Assembly: GCA_027620105.1 (NCBI GenBank)
Contig: JAQCIA010000109.1
Location: 1 to 6,867 of the forward strand
Direction of reading: 5' to 3'
From: Verrucomicrobiota bacterium
GTDB taxonomy: Bacteria > Verrucomicrobiota > Kiritimatiellia > UBA8416 > JAIOPI01
DNA: 6,867 bases
The notes under the pieces were generated by a model, which saw only the letters and a list, made by a program, of their open reading frames with translations, searched no databases and was not told the DNA's origin. The translations under genes were made by a program, and so were the position numbers. This document shows positions 1-5,743 of this stretch, one piece after another (the first letter of the stretch is position 1; each line of letters begins with the position of its first letter).

Positions 1-1
1 G

Positions 2-1405
2 ACAACTGCGCGCGAAAACAGGCTCGATTTTTTTGACGACCCGATCCGGATGTACCTGCACCAGATGGGGCAGGTGCCGCTGCTGACGCGCGAGCAGGAA
101 GTGGAAATCTGCAAGCGTATTGAGACGGCCGAGGTGCAGGTCCGGGAGCTGTTCACACAATTCGGATTCGCATCGGAGATGTACCTTGAATTGAGTGAGC
201 GGCTTGAAAAGGGCGAGGAGCGCTTTGACCGGGTGGTCATCGACAAGTTCGTGGATAGCCGTGAGAAATACCTGGCAGTGCTACCGAAAGAGAAGCAGGA
301 AATTGTGCGTCGGCGACACAAGCTGGACGAGCTGTTTGCGGCGTTGCACAAGAGCAAGGGGAGCAAGGCGGCCCGCGCCCGACTGCAGAAGAATTTTGAC
401 AAGGCGCGCGCCCGGCTGGCGGAGTCGTTCCAGCATCTGCATTTCAAGCAGAAGGTCATCGAGTCGATGGCCGGTGAAGCCGAGAACCGTTACAAGGTGC
501 TGAAGGTGCAGTCCGACCGGGTGGCGCAGTTGGAAGGGACACGCAAGAGCAAGAAGCGTGACGCCGAGATCGCGGATCTGCGCAAAAATTTTCGGCTCAT
601 GGAGCTGGCGAGCTGCATGGGCCACGACGAATTGCTCAGCAAGTTCGAAAAGCTTCGAGAGGCGATGCGTTTCGGGCAGCAGGCCCGCACGGAGATGGTG
701 GAAGCCAACCTCCGGCTGGTGATCAGCATCGTCAAGAAATACATGAACCGGGGGTTGTCGTTTCTTGACCTGATTCAGGAAGGGAACACGGGCCTGATGA
801 AGGCCGTGGAGAAGTTCGAGTACCGACGCGGGTACAAGTTCAGTACCTATGCGACCTGGTGGATTCGTCAGGCGGCGACGCGGGCAATCGCTGACCAGGC
901 GCGCACCATCCGGATTCCGGTGCACATGATCGAGACCATCAACAAGCTTCTGCGCGTGCAAAAGAAACTCGTGCAGGAACTCGGACGCGAGCCGACCCCG
1001 GAAGAAGCGGCCGAGGAGATGGAAATGCCGGTGGAGCGGGTGCGTGCTGTCTACAAGATGGCGCAGCAGCCGATTTCCCTGCAGAGCCCCGTGGGGGATG
1101 GCGACGACGCGCACTTCGGTGACTTCATCGAAGACAAGTCCGCCGAGAACCCCTCGGAAATGACAGCGTACAGCATGCTCAAGGACCGCTTGAAGGATGT
1201 GCTGCATACGCTGACCGACCGCGAGCGAGCCGTGCTCGACTTTCGCTTCGGGCTGACGGATGGCTACTCCCGCACGCTGGAGGAAGTGGGCAAACACTTC
1301 TCCGGGACGCGGGAGCGCATTCGACAGATTGAAGCGAAGGCGTTGCGCAAGCTTCGCCATCCAACCCGTCTGCGTAAGCTCGAAGGGTTCCTGGAAATGC
1401 GGTAG
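2..1405 (+). CDS. rpoD: Primary sigma factor RpoD (sigma-70 family), 5' partial
   Basis: This is the promoter-recognition subunit of RNA polymerase, acting in the cytoplasm with the core enzyme. The reading frame is open to the window edge, and the first residues already lie in region 1.2 (DDPIRMYLHQMG, from about nt 38), so the true start and region 1.1 lie upstream. Visible order: region 1.2 (about nt 35-115); a charged, coiled-coil-like non-conserved spacer of about 190 residues (nt 115-680); region 2 with NLRLVISIVKKY, DLIQEGNTGLMKAVEKFEY and the -10-binding YKFSTYATWWIRQA (about nt 705-905); region 3 (about nt 905-1090); a sigma finger with DDAHFGDFIEDKS (about nt 1100-1141); and region 4.2 with TLEEVGKHF and RERIRQIEAKALRKLRHP (nt 1274-1366). 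The full region 4.2 and the long spacer mark a group 1 factor rather than an RpoS- or ECF-type one. One oddity is Gly (codon 1304-1306) where Val is usual just before TRERIRQ. The RRM gene follows 67 bp downstream. Confidence 0.95.
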   Translation, partial: TTARENRLDFFDDPIRMYLHQMGQVPLLTREQEVEICKRIETAEVQVRELFTQFGFASEMYLELSERLEKGEERFDRVVIDKFVDSREKYLAVLPKEKQEIVRRRHKLDELFAALHKSKGSKAARARLQKNFDKARARLAESFQHLHFKQKVIESMAGEAENRYKVLKVQSDRVAQLEGTRKSKKRDAEIADLRKNFRLMELASCMGHDELLSKFEKLREAMRFGQQARTEMVEANLRLVISIVKKYMNRGLSFLDLIQEGNTGLMKAVEKFEYRRGYKFSTYATWWIRQAATRAIADQARTIRIPVHMIETINKLLRVQKKLVQELGREPTPEEAAEEMEMPVERVRAVYKMAQQPISLQSPVGDGDDAHFGDFIEDKSAENPSEMTAYSMLKDRLKDVLHTLTDRERAVLDFRFGLTDGYSRTLEEVGKHFSGTRERIRQIEAKALRKLRHPTRLRKLEGFLEMR

Positions 1406-1411
1406 GCGACC

Positions 1412-1428
1412 GGCGGGAGTGTCCCGCC
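1412..1428 (+). other. GC-rich hairpin between rpoD and the RRM gene
   Basis: A perfect 7-bp inverted repeat, GGCGGGA / TCCCGCC, with a 3-base loop begins 6 bases after the rpoD stop codon. No T-run follows it, so it does not look like a standard intrinsic terminator. It could stabilise the 3' end of the rpoD transcript, act as a weak attenuator, or mark a processing site between rpoD and the next gene. The structure is directly visible; the role is a guess. Confidence 0.45.
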
Positions 1429-1457
1429 ATCCGTGCGGTGATTCATTACGTTAGAAA

Positions 1458-1463
1458 AAGGAG
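1458..1463 (+). promoter_or_regulatory. Ribosome binding site of the RRM gene
   Basis: AAGGAG, embedded in an A-rich stretch, sits 9 bases before the ATG at 1473. This is a strong Shine-Dalgarno match at good spacing and fixes the start upstream of the membrane segment. Confidence 0.8.
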
Positions 1464-1472
1464 AGTACGTTT

Positions 1473-1997
1473 ATGTTTGGTGATTGTGTATTTGTGTCGG
1501 CGCTTTCGGAATGGGGATGGGTGGCGACGTTTTCGCTTTTGTGGTTTCTGGTGGGCATTGCCGTCGGGGGCCTGCGGTCGGCGCCGGCGACAACGGGTGC
1601 AACCAAGGCGCGCCCGAGAGAGCGTGGTGGACGCGCCCCGCAATCGAATGGCAATGGCAATGGCCGCGATCGCGGGCGTGATCGCGATGTCCGGGACACA
1701 CGCGCGAGTGGTGCGAGCAGTGGTGGAACGGGGCAAGGGGTGGAGCTCTATGTGGGCAACCTGCCCTACGAGACATCGGAACGCGATCTGGGGCAAGCCT
1801 TTGAGCGCTTTGGGCGCGTGCTTTCCGTACGCATGATCGAGAACCGCCGCAATGGCAAGCCCAAGGGGTTCGGTTTCGTCGAAATGGCGGACGATCCTTC
1901 GGCGGAGGCCGCGATCAAGGCCATGAACGGCGCGGACTTCAAGGGACGCGCCATTGTGGTCAACGAAGCCAAGTCACCCAACCGTAACGATAGATAA
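1473..1997 (+). CDS. Membrane-anchored RRM (RNA-recognition motif) protein
   Basis: This 174-residue protein has three parts. Residues about 14-34 form one hydrophobic helix (WGWVATFSLLWFLVGIAVGG) with no cleavage site I can identify, so it is probably a signal anchor. Residues about 35-88 are a low-complexity, Arg/Gly/Asn/Asp-rich linker with NGNGNG and RDRGRDRD. Residues about 90-168 form a full RRM: RNP2 is LYVGNL (92-97) and RNP1 is KGFGFVEM (131-138), with the RNA-stacking aromatics Tyr93, Phe133 and Phe135 all present. RRM domains bind single-stranded RNA; bacterial examples are usually small soluble proteins of about 80-120 residues, so the membrane helix is unusual. By the positive-inside rule the basic linker should keep the RRM in the cytoplasm (inference). 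The start is set by the RBS. The gene lies 67 bp after rpoD and may share its transcript, since I see no convincing promoter in the gap. It ends before a strong terminator at 2111-2146. Its RNA targets cannot be told from sequence. Confidence 0.9.
   Translation: MFGDCVFVSALSEWGWVATFSLLWFLVGIAVGGLRSAPATTGATKARPRERGGRAPQSNGNGNGRDRGRDRDVRDTRASGASSGGTGQGVELYVGNLPYETSERDLGQAFERFGRVLSVRMIENRRNGKPKGFGFVEMADDPSAEAAIKAMNGADFKGRAIVVNEAKSPNRNDR
1647..1664 (+). repeat. Three tandem copies of AATGGC in the RRM linker
   Basis: Three perfect 6-base units, AATGGC, encode the NGNGNG part of the disordered linker. They are followed directly by related GATCGCG units that encode the RDRGRDRD stretch. Because the unit length is a multiple of three, copy-number slippage would change linker length without breaking the frame. 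Confidence 0.7.
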
Positions 1998-2012
1998 GGC
2001 CGGCGCATGGAT

Positions 2013-2067
2013 GGGTGGGGACGCCACGGCGTGGCATCTGCGGTCGGTTTGGATAACCGTCCCTCCC
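2013..2067 (+). other. Possible folded segment in the RRM gene 3' untranslated region
   Basis: Nested inverted repeats lie between the RRM stop codon and its terminator. GGGTGGGGACG (2013-2023) can pair with CGTCCCTCCC (2058-2067), with one bulge and one G-U pair. Inside or competing with that stem are GCCAC/GTGGC (2023-2027 with 2031-2035) and CGGTT/AACCG (2045-2049 with 2055-2059). The arms overlap by a base or two, so not all stems can form at once. It does not match an RNA family that I recognise. The rest of the interval 1998-2209 holds no gene that I can support. Confidence 0.3.
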
Positions 2068-2110
2068 GTGGCCGTGACGCGATTGGGCTGTGTGATCGGT
2101 AGATTTTAGA

Positions 2111-2146
2111 CGCCCTGCGGGTAACACCGCAGGGCGTTTGCTTTTT
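2111..2146 (+). terminator. Intrinsic terminator of the RRM gene
   Basis: A perfect 10-bp stem, CGCCCTGCGG / CCGCAGGGCG, with a 6-base loop (GTAACA) is followed by TTTGCTTTTTT. Pairing can extend outward by about three more bases (A2110-T2137, a G-T pair, A2108-T2139). It lies 113 bases after the RRM stop codon. The flank on the other strand has only a weak T-run, so termination of the convergent DJ-1-family gene here is possible but less certain. Confidence 0.9.
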
Positions 2147-2209
2147 TGAGGGGACCGGGCGAATCACGCGCTCGCGTTGGCTCACAACCTTCCCTGGGGG
2201 GGTAGCGGG

Positions 2210-2755
2210 TTAAGGCAGGATCAGTCCGGGCGTAACGGTTTCCACGGCTGCGGGGCCGGAAACGTGGCGCAAAATGGCCAGCGCGAATTCGAACGCGGTG
2301 CCAGGGCCCTGACTCGTGATTAGGTTGCCATCGACGACGACGCGGTTGGGTGAGCGCGCGGTGGCGGTAAGGTCGCCAGCGACACCCGGATGGCAAGTGA
2401 CCTGTTTGCCCGCGAGGATACCGGCGGCCTGCAGCACCAGCGGGGCCGCGCAGATGGCCGCAATAAATTTGGCCTGCGCATGGAAGTCGCGAATGGCCGT
2501 TTGCACGGCCGGAGACTGAATCATGTGTCGCGTGCCGCCGGCGCCACCGGGCAATACGAGCACGTCGTAGTCGGCGGGGGTGATGGCGGCCCAGTCGGTA
2601 TCGGCGAGGAGCCGGACGCCGCGCGACGCGGTGATGGGTTGGGGTGTGATGGCGGCGGTTGTCACGATCCAGCCGGCGCGGCGCAGCGTGTCCACCACGA
2701 TCACGGCTTCCATTTCTTCAACGCCTTCGGCGAGCGGAACCAGGGCTTTGATCAT
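2210..2755 (-). CDS. DJ-1/PfpI family protein (YajL/DJ-1-like)
   Basis: This 181-residue protein matches the DJ-1 branch of the DJ-1/PfpI superfamily over its full usual length. The N-terminus has the family pattern LAEGVEEMEA, with Glu16 matching the conserved Glu18 of human DJ-1, then VVDTLRRAGW. The nucleophile elbow is AAICAAPLVL, with Cys102 at the position of DJ-1 Cys106. CHPG places His122 at the position of His126, and ITSQGPGTAFEFAL (146-159) is a further family signature. Proteins of this group are linked to oxidative stress protection, chaperone activity and glyoxalase III-type or deglycase activity; the sequence alone does not choose among them. No signal peptide or membrane helix is present, so it should be cytoplasmic. 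The start is supported by AGGAGGG just upstream. It is divergent from the 79-residue gene across 138 bp and convergent with the RRM gene. Confidence 0.92.
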   Translation of the reverse strand: MIKALVPLAEGVEEMEAVIVVDTLRRAGWIVTTAAITPQPITASRGVRLLADTDWAAITPADYDVLVLPGGAGGTRHMIQSPAVQTAIRDFHAQAKFIAAICAAPLVLQAAGILAGKQVTCHPGVAGDLTATARSPNRVVVDGNLITSQGPGTAFEFALAILRHVSGPAAVETVTPGLILP

Positions 2756-2759
2756 GCGT

Positions 2760-2766
2760 CCCTCCT
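2760..2766 (-). promoter_or_regulatory. Ribosome binding site of the DJ-1-family gene
   Basis: Read on the minus strand this is AGGAGGG, ending 4 bases before the ATG at 2755-2753. The match to the anti-Shine-Dalgarno is strong though the spacing is short. It supports the chosen start. Confidence 0.7.
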
Positions 2767-2794
2767 GCGGCGTGTTGCGGGAAATTTGGCGATG

Positions 2795-2812
2795 TTCACG
2801 GGAATTTCACGG
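2795..2812 (-). repeat. Short direct repeat CCGTGAA, possible operator half-sites
   Basis: On the minus strand CCGTGAA occurs twice, separated by ATTC, giving an 11-base period of about one helical turn. It lies in the divergent region between the DJ-1-family gene and the 79-residue gene, just downstream of a possible minus-strand -10 box. A direct-repeat operator is possible; chance is also possible for a 7-base unit. Confidence 0.3.
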
Positions 2813-2813
2813 C

Positions 2814-2822
2814 ATCCTAACA
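2814..2822 (-). promoter_or_regulatory. Possible extended -10 promoter of the DJ-1-family gene
   Basis: The minus strand reads TGT-TAGGAT, an extended -10 arrangement with four of six matches to TATAAT. No good -35 box stands 16-18 bases upstream. Transcription would begin near 2807 and leave a leader of about 50 bases. This is weak evidence. Confidence 0.3.
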
Positions 2823-2877
2823 CAATACCAATGGACGGTGACGACACTATCACCACGCAAGAGACAGGCAAAACGTT

Positions 2878-2886
2878 AAAGGAGGT
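2878..2886 (+). promoter_or_regulatory. Very strong ribosome binding site of the 79-residue gene
   Basis: AAAGGAGGT is nearly the full complement of the 16S anti-Shine-Dalgarno and stands 7 bases before the ATG at 2894. An in-frame ATG at 2831 has no such site upstream, so this element decides the start and is the main evidence that the small gene is real. Confidence 0.75.
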
Positions 2887-2893
2887 TAGGAAG

Positions 2894-3133
2894 ATGCCAT
2901 TCAAGTTTGTGGATGACGGCCACCCGGAGGCGGACGACTACGCGTCGAATTACGTGTGGGTCGAGCCGCGGAAACCAAGCCGGGCCCCTCGGAAAAAGGG
3001 AAGCATGCTGCGGCGATGGCTGGCGGTCACACGCGCCCGACTCGGTATTGGGCGCGGTGGTCCGCGGGAGGCGCAAGTGGGGCGGGTGAGCCCGCGACTG
3101 CGCTATCCGTCTAGTAGGATTTCGCGAAGATAA
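2894..3133 (+). CDS. Small basic protein of unknown function (79 residues)
   Basis: I do not recognise this protein. The first 25 residues are acidic and aromatic (DDGHPEADDYASNYVWVEP). From residue 26 on it is rich in Arg, Lys and Pro, with about 15 arginines, including RKPSRAPRKKG and a possible short amphipathic helix around MLRRWLAVTRARLGIG (38-53). There is no signal peptide and no clear membrane helix. The basic tail could bind nucleic acid or the ribosome, but nothing proves that. Its support is the near-perfect RBS; an upstream in-frame ATG at 2831 would add 21 residues but lacks one. The last 23 bases overlap the 3' end of proS on the opposite strand. It stands alone on its strand and I see no convincing promoter or terminator for it, which lowers confidence. 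Confidence 0.6.
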   Translation: MPFKFVDDGHPEADDYASNYVWVEPRKPSRAPRKKGSMLRRWLAVTRARLGIGRGGPREAQVGRVSPRLRYPSSRISRR

Positions 3134-4637
3134 CGCGGCGGGCGCCTGGCCCACCGCACCCCACGCATGTCCCACCTGCCTGCGGCGGGTGATCCAGCGG
3201 CATGCAGCGCACCGTCACGGAGAGCGCGTCATTAATTTTCTTTTCGCAGTCAGCATGCCCGCACCAGGGCGAGAGGGCAAAGCCGCCATGGGCCTCTGGT
3301 TTTTCCGGATTCTGCGGCGTGAAAAAGTCACGGAACTCATCGGCCTTTTCGATGTGGCGTGTATTGGCCTCGCGGAAGGCGAGGGCGCGTTGGAGCAAGC
3401 CTGCCTGAATTTCCGCAAGGAGGCCCGGGACGGCACCGATAAAAGCTTCGCGCGGCATGGATGTTTTCTCACGGGCGGGGCGATCACGGCGTCCCACGAA
3501 CACGGCCTGTTGTTCGATGTCGCGGGGGCCCACTTCCACGCGCAGGGGAATGCCGCGCTTGATCCACTGCCAGCCCTTGTCGCCGGCATTGATATCGCGC
3601 TTGTCGAACACGACATCCACCGGGCGCCCGTCGTAGGACTGGCTGCGCAGGGCGGTGGCGAGGTCGTTGCAATAGGCGTGCACGCGGTCGGCATCGGCGG
3701 CGTTGCGGACGATGGGCAGAATCACGACATGATTGGGCGCGAGGCGGGGCGGCATAATCATGCCATCGTCGTCGGCGTGGGTCATGACCATCCCGCCGAT
3801 CAGGCGCGTTGAAACGCCCCAGGAGGTGGTCCAGGCGAATTCCCGGGCGCCGGCCCGTGACTGGAACATGATCTCAGAAGCTTTGGCAAAGTTTTGACCA
3901 AGGAAGTGGCTCGTGCCGGCCTGGAGGGCCTTGCGATCCTGCATCATGGCCTCGATGGAGAAGGTATTGTCGGCTCCGGGAAAGCGTTCCACGGCGGTCT
4001 TTTCGCCGGTGATCACGGGCATGGCCATGTAGTCTTCGGCGAAGTGCTGGTAGATGTTCAGGATCTTGAGGGTTTCTTCCCAGGCTTCGTCGCGCGTTTC
4101 GTGGGCGGTGTGGCCTTCCTGCCAGAGGAACTCAGTGGTGCGCAGGAACAGGCGCGTACGCATTTCCCAGCGCACGACGTTGGCCCACTGATTGATGAGC
4201 AGGGGCAGGTCGCGGTAGCTCTGCACCCACTTGGCGTAGGTGGCACCGATGATGGTTTCGGAGGTTGGGCGCACGATCAGGGGTTCTTCGAGTTCCCCGG
4301 TGGGGACGAGCTTGCCGTCGGGGCCGGCTTCCAAGCGGTGGTGCGTGACCACCGCGCACTCCTTGGCGAAGCCCTCGACATGGGTGGCTTCCTTCTGCAG
4401 GAAACTCAGTGGGATAAAGAGAGGGAAATAGGCGTTGCTGTGGCCGGTCTCCTTGAACATGCGGTCGAGCACGGTACGGATGTTTTCCCAGAGGGCATAG
4501 CCCCAGGGCTTGATCACCATGCAACCGCGCACGGGGCTGGTTTCCGCGAGATCGGCGGCACGCACGACCTGCTGATACCATTCGGGATAGTCCTCGGCGC
4601 GGGTGGGCGTGATGGCGGTCTTCTGTTCTTTGGCCAT
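3111..4637 (-). CDS. proS: Prolyl-tRNA synthetase, archaeal/eukaryotic-like short type
   Basis: This enzyme charges tRNA-Pro with proline using ATP in the cytoplasm. The 508-residue product has the class II order: motif 1 region with VIKPWGYALWENI (41-53); the proline/ATP site with IVRPTSETIIGATYAKW (121-137); motif 2 with RWEMRTRLFLRTTEFLWQEG (156-175); and motif 3 with SWGVSTRLIGGMVMTH (272-287). An anticodon-binding domain follows from about 300, then a C-terminal domain with four likely zinc ligands, Cys459, Cys464, Cys491 and Cys494. It ends in AKSY; a terminal Tyr is typical of this type. There is no large editing insertion between motifs 2 and 3, which separates it from the longer E. 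coli-like form. The frame stays open upstream to 4784, but those 49 residues are Arg/Pro/His-rich and cover the likely promoter; MAKEQKTAITPTRAEDYPEW is the natural start. Its own RBS is weak. Confidence 0.96.
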   Translation of the reverse strand: MAKEQKTAITPTRAEDYPEWYQQVVRAADLAETSPVRGCMVIKPWGYALWENIRTVLDRMFKETGHSNAYFPLFIPLSFLQKEATHVEGFAKECAVVTHHRLEAGPDGKLVPTGELEEPLIVRPTSETIIGATYAKWVQSYRDLPLLINQWANVVRWEMRTRLFLRTTEFLWQEGHTAHETRDEAWEETLKILNIYQHFAEDYMAMPVITGEKTAVERFPGADNTFSIEAMMQDRKALQAGTSHFLGQNFAKASEIMFQSRAGAREFAWTTSWGVSTRLIGGMVMTHADDDGMIMPPRLAPNHVVILPIVRNAADADRVHAYCNDLATALRSQSYDGRPVDVVFDKRDINAGDKGWQWIKRGIPLRVEVGPRDIEQQAVFVGRRDRPAREKTSMPREAFIGAVPGLLAEIQAGLLQRALAFREANTRHIEKADEFRDFFTPQNPEKPEAHGGFALSPWCGHADCEKKINDALSVTVRCMPLDHPPQAGGTCVGCGGPGARRVIFAKSY

Positions 4638-4683
4638 GGCGAATCCGTGGGTTGGGTGACTGTGTATATCGATTTGGGGCGTG

Positions 4684-4712
4684 ACCCTATGTCTCCTGCG
4701 GCGAGGAGTCAA
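4684..4712 (-). promoter_or_regulatory. Likely sigma-70-type promoter of proS
   Basis: The minus strand reads TTGACT (4712-4707), a 17-base spacer, then TAGGGT (4689-4684). The -35 box matches five of six consensus positions and the spacing is ideal; the -10 box matches only three of six. Transcription would start near 4677, giving a leader of about 40 bases before the ATG at 4637. This also argues against translation from the upstream in-frame ATG at 4784. Confidence 0.5.
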
Positions 4713-4794
4713 GCGAGGAGCGTGGCGTGGCGGGTGGATGCGGCGCGCTAGCAGGCGAAGGGAACTGGTGCGTAAGCGCGGCAAGGAAAACGAG

Positions 4795-4824
4795 TTGGAA
4801 TCGGCGCGACGGTCATGCTAGTCT
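4795..4824 (+). promoter_or_regulatory. Possible promoter of the LRR lipoprotein gene
   Basis: TTGGAA (4795-4800) and TAGTCT (4819-4824) are 18 bases apart, and a TG one base before the -10 box gives an extended -10 form (TGC-TAGTCT). Transcription would begin near 4831, about 22 bases before the ATG. The -10 box matches only three consensus positions, so this is tentative. Confidence 0.4.
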
Positions 4825-4852
4825 AGGCTGAACTGTCCTGTACGAAAGCGGA

Positions 4853-5701
4853 ATGAAAAGAAACTTTGTCCTAGCGTGCGGTGTGGCGGCGATGATGGCA
4901 GGGTGTTTTCCCTGGAAGGCCCCGGAGCGTTTGCCGGAATATACGAGCGTTGCGGCGGCGCAGGCGGCGAAGGATGCATCGGCCGTGTTCCTCAATCTGT
5001 CCGGCCAGGGCCTGGCGCAAGTGCCGGGCGGGATTGGCGATCTCACGCAGGTGGTGAAACTGAGTTTGCGGCGCAACCCGCTCAAGGAGTTGCCGGCGTC
5101 AACGGCAGCCTGGAAGCAACTGCGCTGGCTCGATGCGGGTGATACGGCACTGCTCAACGTCGACGGGGGCATTGGTGCTCTGGGTGCGCTGGAAGTGCTT
5201 TATCTGAATGACAACGCATTGACGGCGTTGCCGGCCGCCATCGGTAATTTGGGGCAGCTGCGCTATTTGAATCTGGATCGCAACCAGCTGGCGACGCTGC
5301 CGGCGGAACTGGGAACGATGGCCGAACTGCGGTGGCTGCGGCTGAATTCGAACGCGCTAACGGTGCTGCCCGACGAACTCGGCAAATTGTCCGTGCTGAA
5401 GCGACTGTATTTGAAAGGCAATCGCTTGGCGGCGATTCCGGACAGCCTGCGCGGGCTGACTGAGCTGACCGACATCAGTCTTTCGGGCAATCCGCTGGTG
5501 ACCTTCCCGGTTGTGCTGGCGGAGCTCCCCAGGCTGGAACGCATTGACATGCAGGATGCGCAGCTGACGACGCTGCCGGACGACGCGTCACTGGGGCGGA
5601 TGCGGAATCTCAAGTGGTTGTTGCTACAGCGGAATCAGATTTCGACGAATGAACAGACGCGCATTCGGGCCGCCTTGCCGGATTGCTACATCGTGTTCTA
5701 A
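4853..5701 (+). CDS. Leucine-rich-repeat lipoprotein
   Basis: This 282-residue protein starts with a short lipoprotein signal peptide (MKRNFVLACGVAAMMAGC). The lipobox is MAGC with Cys18 as the likely lipidated residue. Met at the -3 position is acceptable but not ideal. From about residue 46 to 262 it consists of some nine leucine-rich repeats of about 23 residues, of the form LxxLxLxxNxLxxLPxxLxx; clear units are LEVLYLNDNALTALP (113-127), LRYLNLDRNQLATLP, LRWLRLNSNALTVLP and LKRLYLKGNRLAAIP. The third unit (about 92-113) is degenerate. The C-terminal cap is EQTRIRAALPDCYIVF. LRR solenoids usually bind other proteins, so a cell-envelope role in binding or sensing is likely; no enzyme domain is present. 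The RBS is weak (AAAGCGGA). The kinase gene begins 42 bp later in the same frame after a TAA stop, with no terminator between, suggesting one transcript. Confidence 0.88.
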   Translation: MKRNFVLACGVAAMMAGCFPWKAPERLPEYTSVAAAQAAKDASAVFLNLSGQGLAQVPGGIGDLTQVVKLSLRRNPLKELPASTAAWKQLRWLDAGDTALLNVDGGIGALGALEVLYLNDNALTALPAAIGNLGQLRYLNLDRNQLATLPAELGTMAELRWLRLNSNALTVLPDELGKLSVLKRLYLKGNRLAAIPDSLRGLTELTDISLSGNPLVTFPVVLAELPRLERIDMQDAQLTTLPDDASLGRMRNLKWLLLQRNQISTNEQTRIRAALPDCYIVF

Positions 5702-5743
5702 GCGCGGCTGGACTTTACGAAGCAGCCGGTGGGTGGTGACGGT

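Noticed and set aside
281..1360. Long minus-strand open frame of 359 codons inside rpoD
   Set aside because: It is antisense to a clearly conserved sigma factor, its His/Leu/Arg-rich translation resembles no family I know, and long antisense frames are expected in GC-rich genes.
1666..1673. GCGATCGC octamer, the HIP1 motif of cyanobacteria
   Set aside because: I noticed a single perfect copy, within a low-complexity coding stretch for RDRGRDRD; nothing else here suggests a cyanobacterium.
1438..1836. Alternative plus-strand frame of 132 codons overlapping the RRM gene
   Set aside because: Its translation is Arg-rich and motif-free, while the frame from 1473 has an RBS, a membrane helix and both RNP motifs.
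2023..2035. Small palindrome GCCAC-GGC-GTGGC as a possible terminator
   Set aside because: The stem is only 5 bp and no T-run follows; the true terminator is at 2111-2146.
2390..2893. Upstream extension of the 79-residue gene, giving 247 residues
   Set aside because: It runs antisense through the DJ-1-family gene and has no RBS at its first ATG; the strong RBS at 2878-2886 points to the start at 2894.
3894..4751. Plus-strand open frame of 285 codons opposite proS
   Set aside because: It is the mirror of a conserved synthetase gene, its Gly/His/Val-rich translation has no recognisable domain, and no RBS is evident.
4638..4784. 49-codon N-terminal extension of ProS
   Set aside because: The residues are Arg/Pro/His-rich and unlike any ProS N-terminus, and they cover the likely proS promoter, so they would not be in the mRNA.
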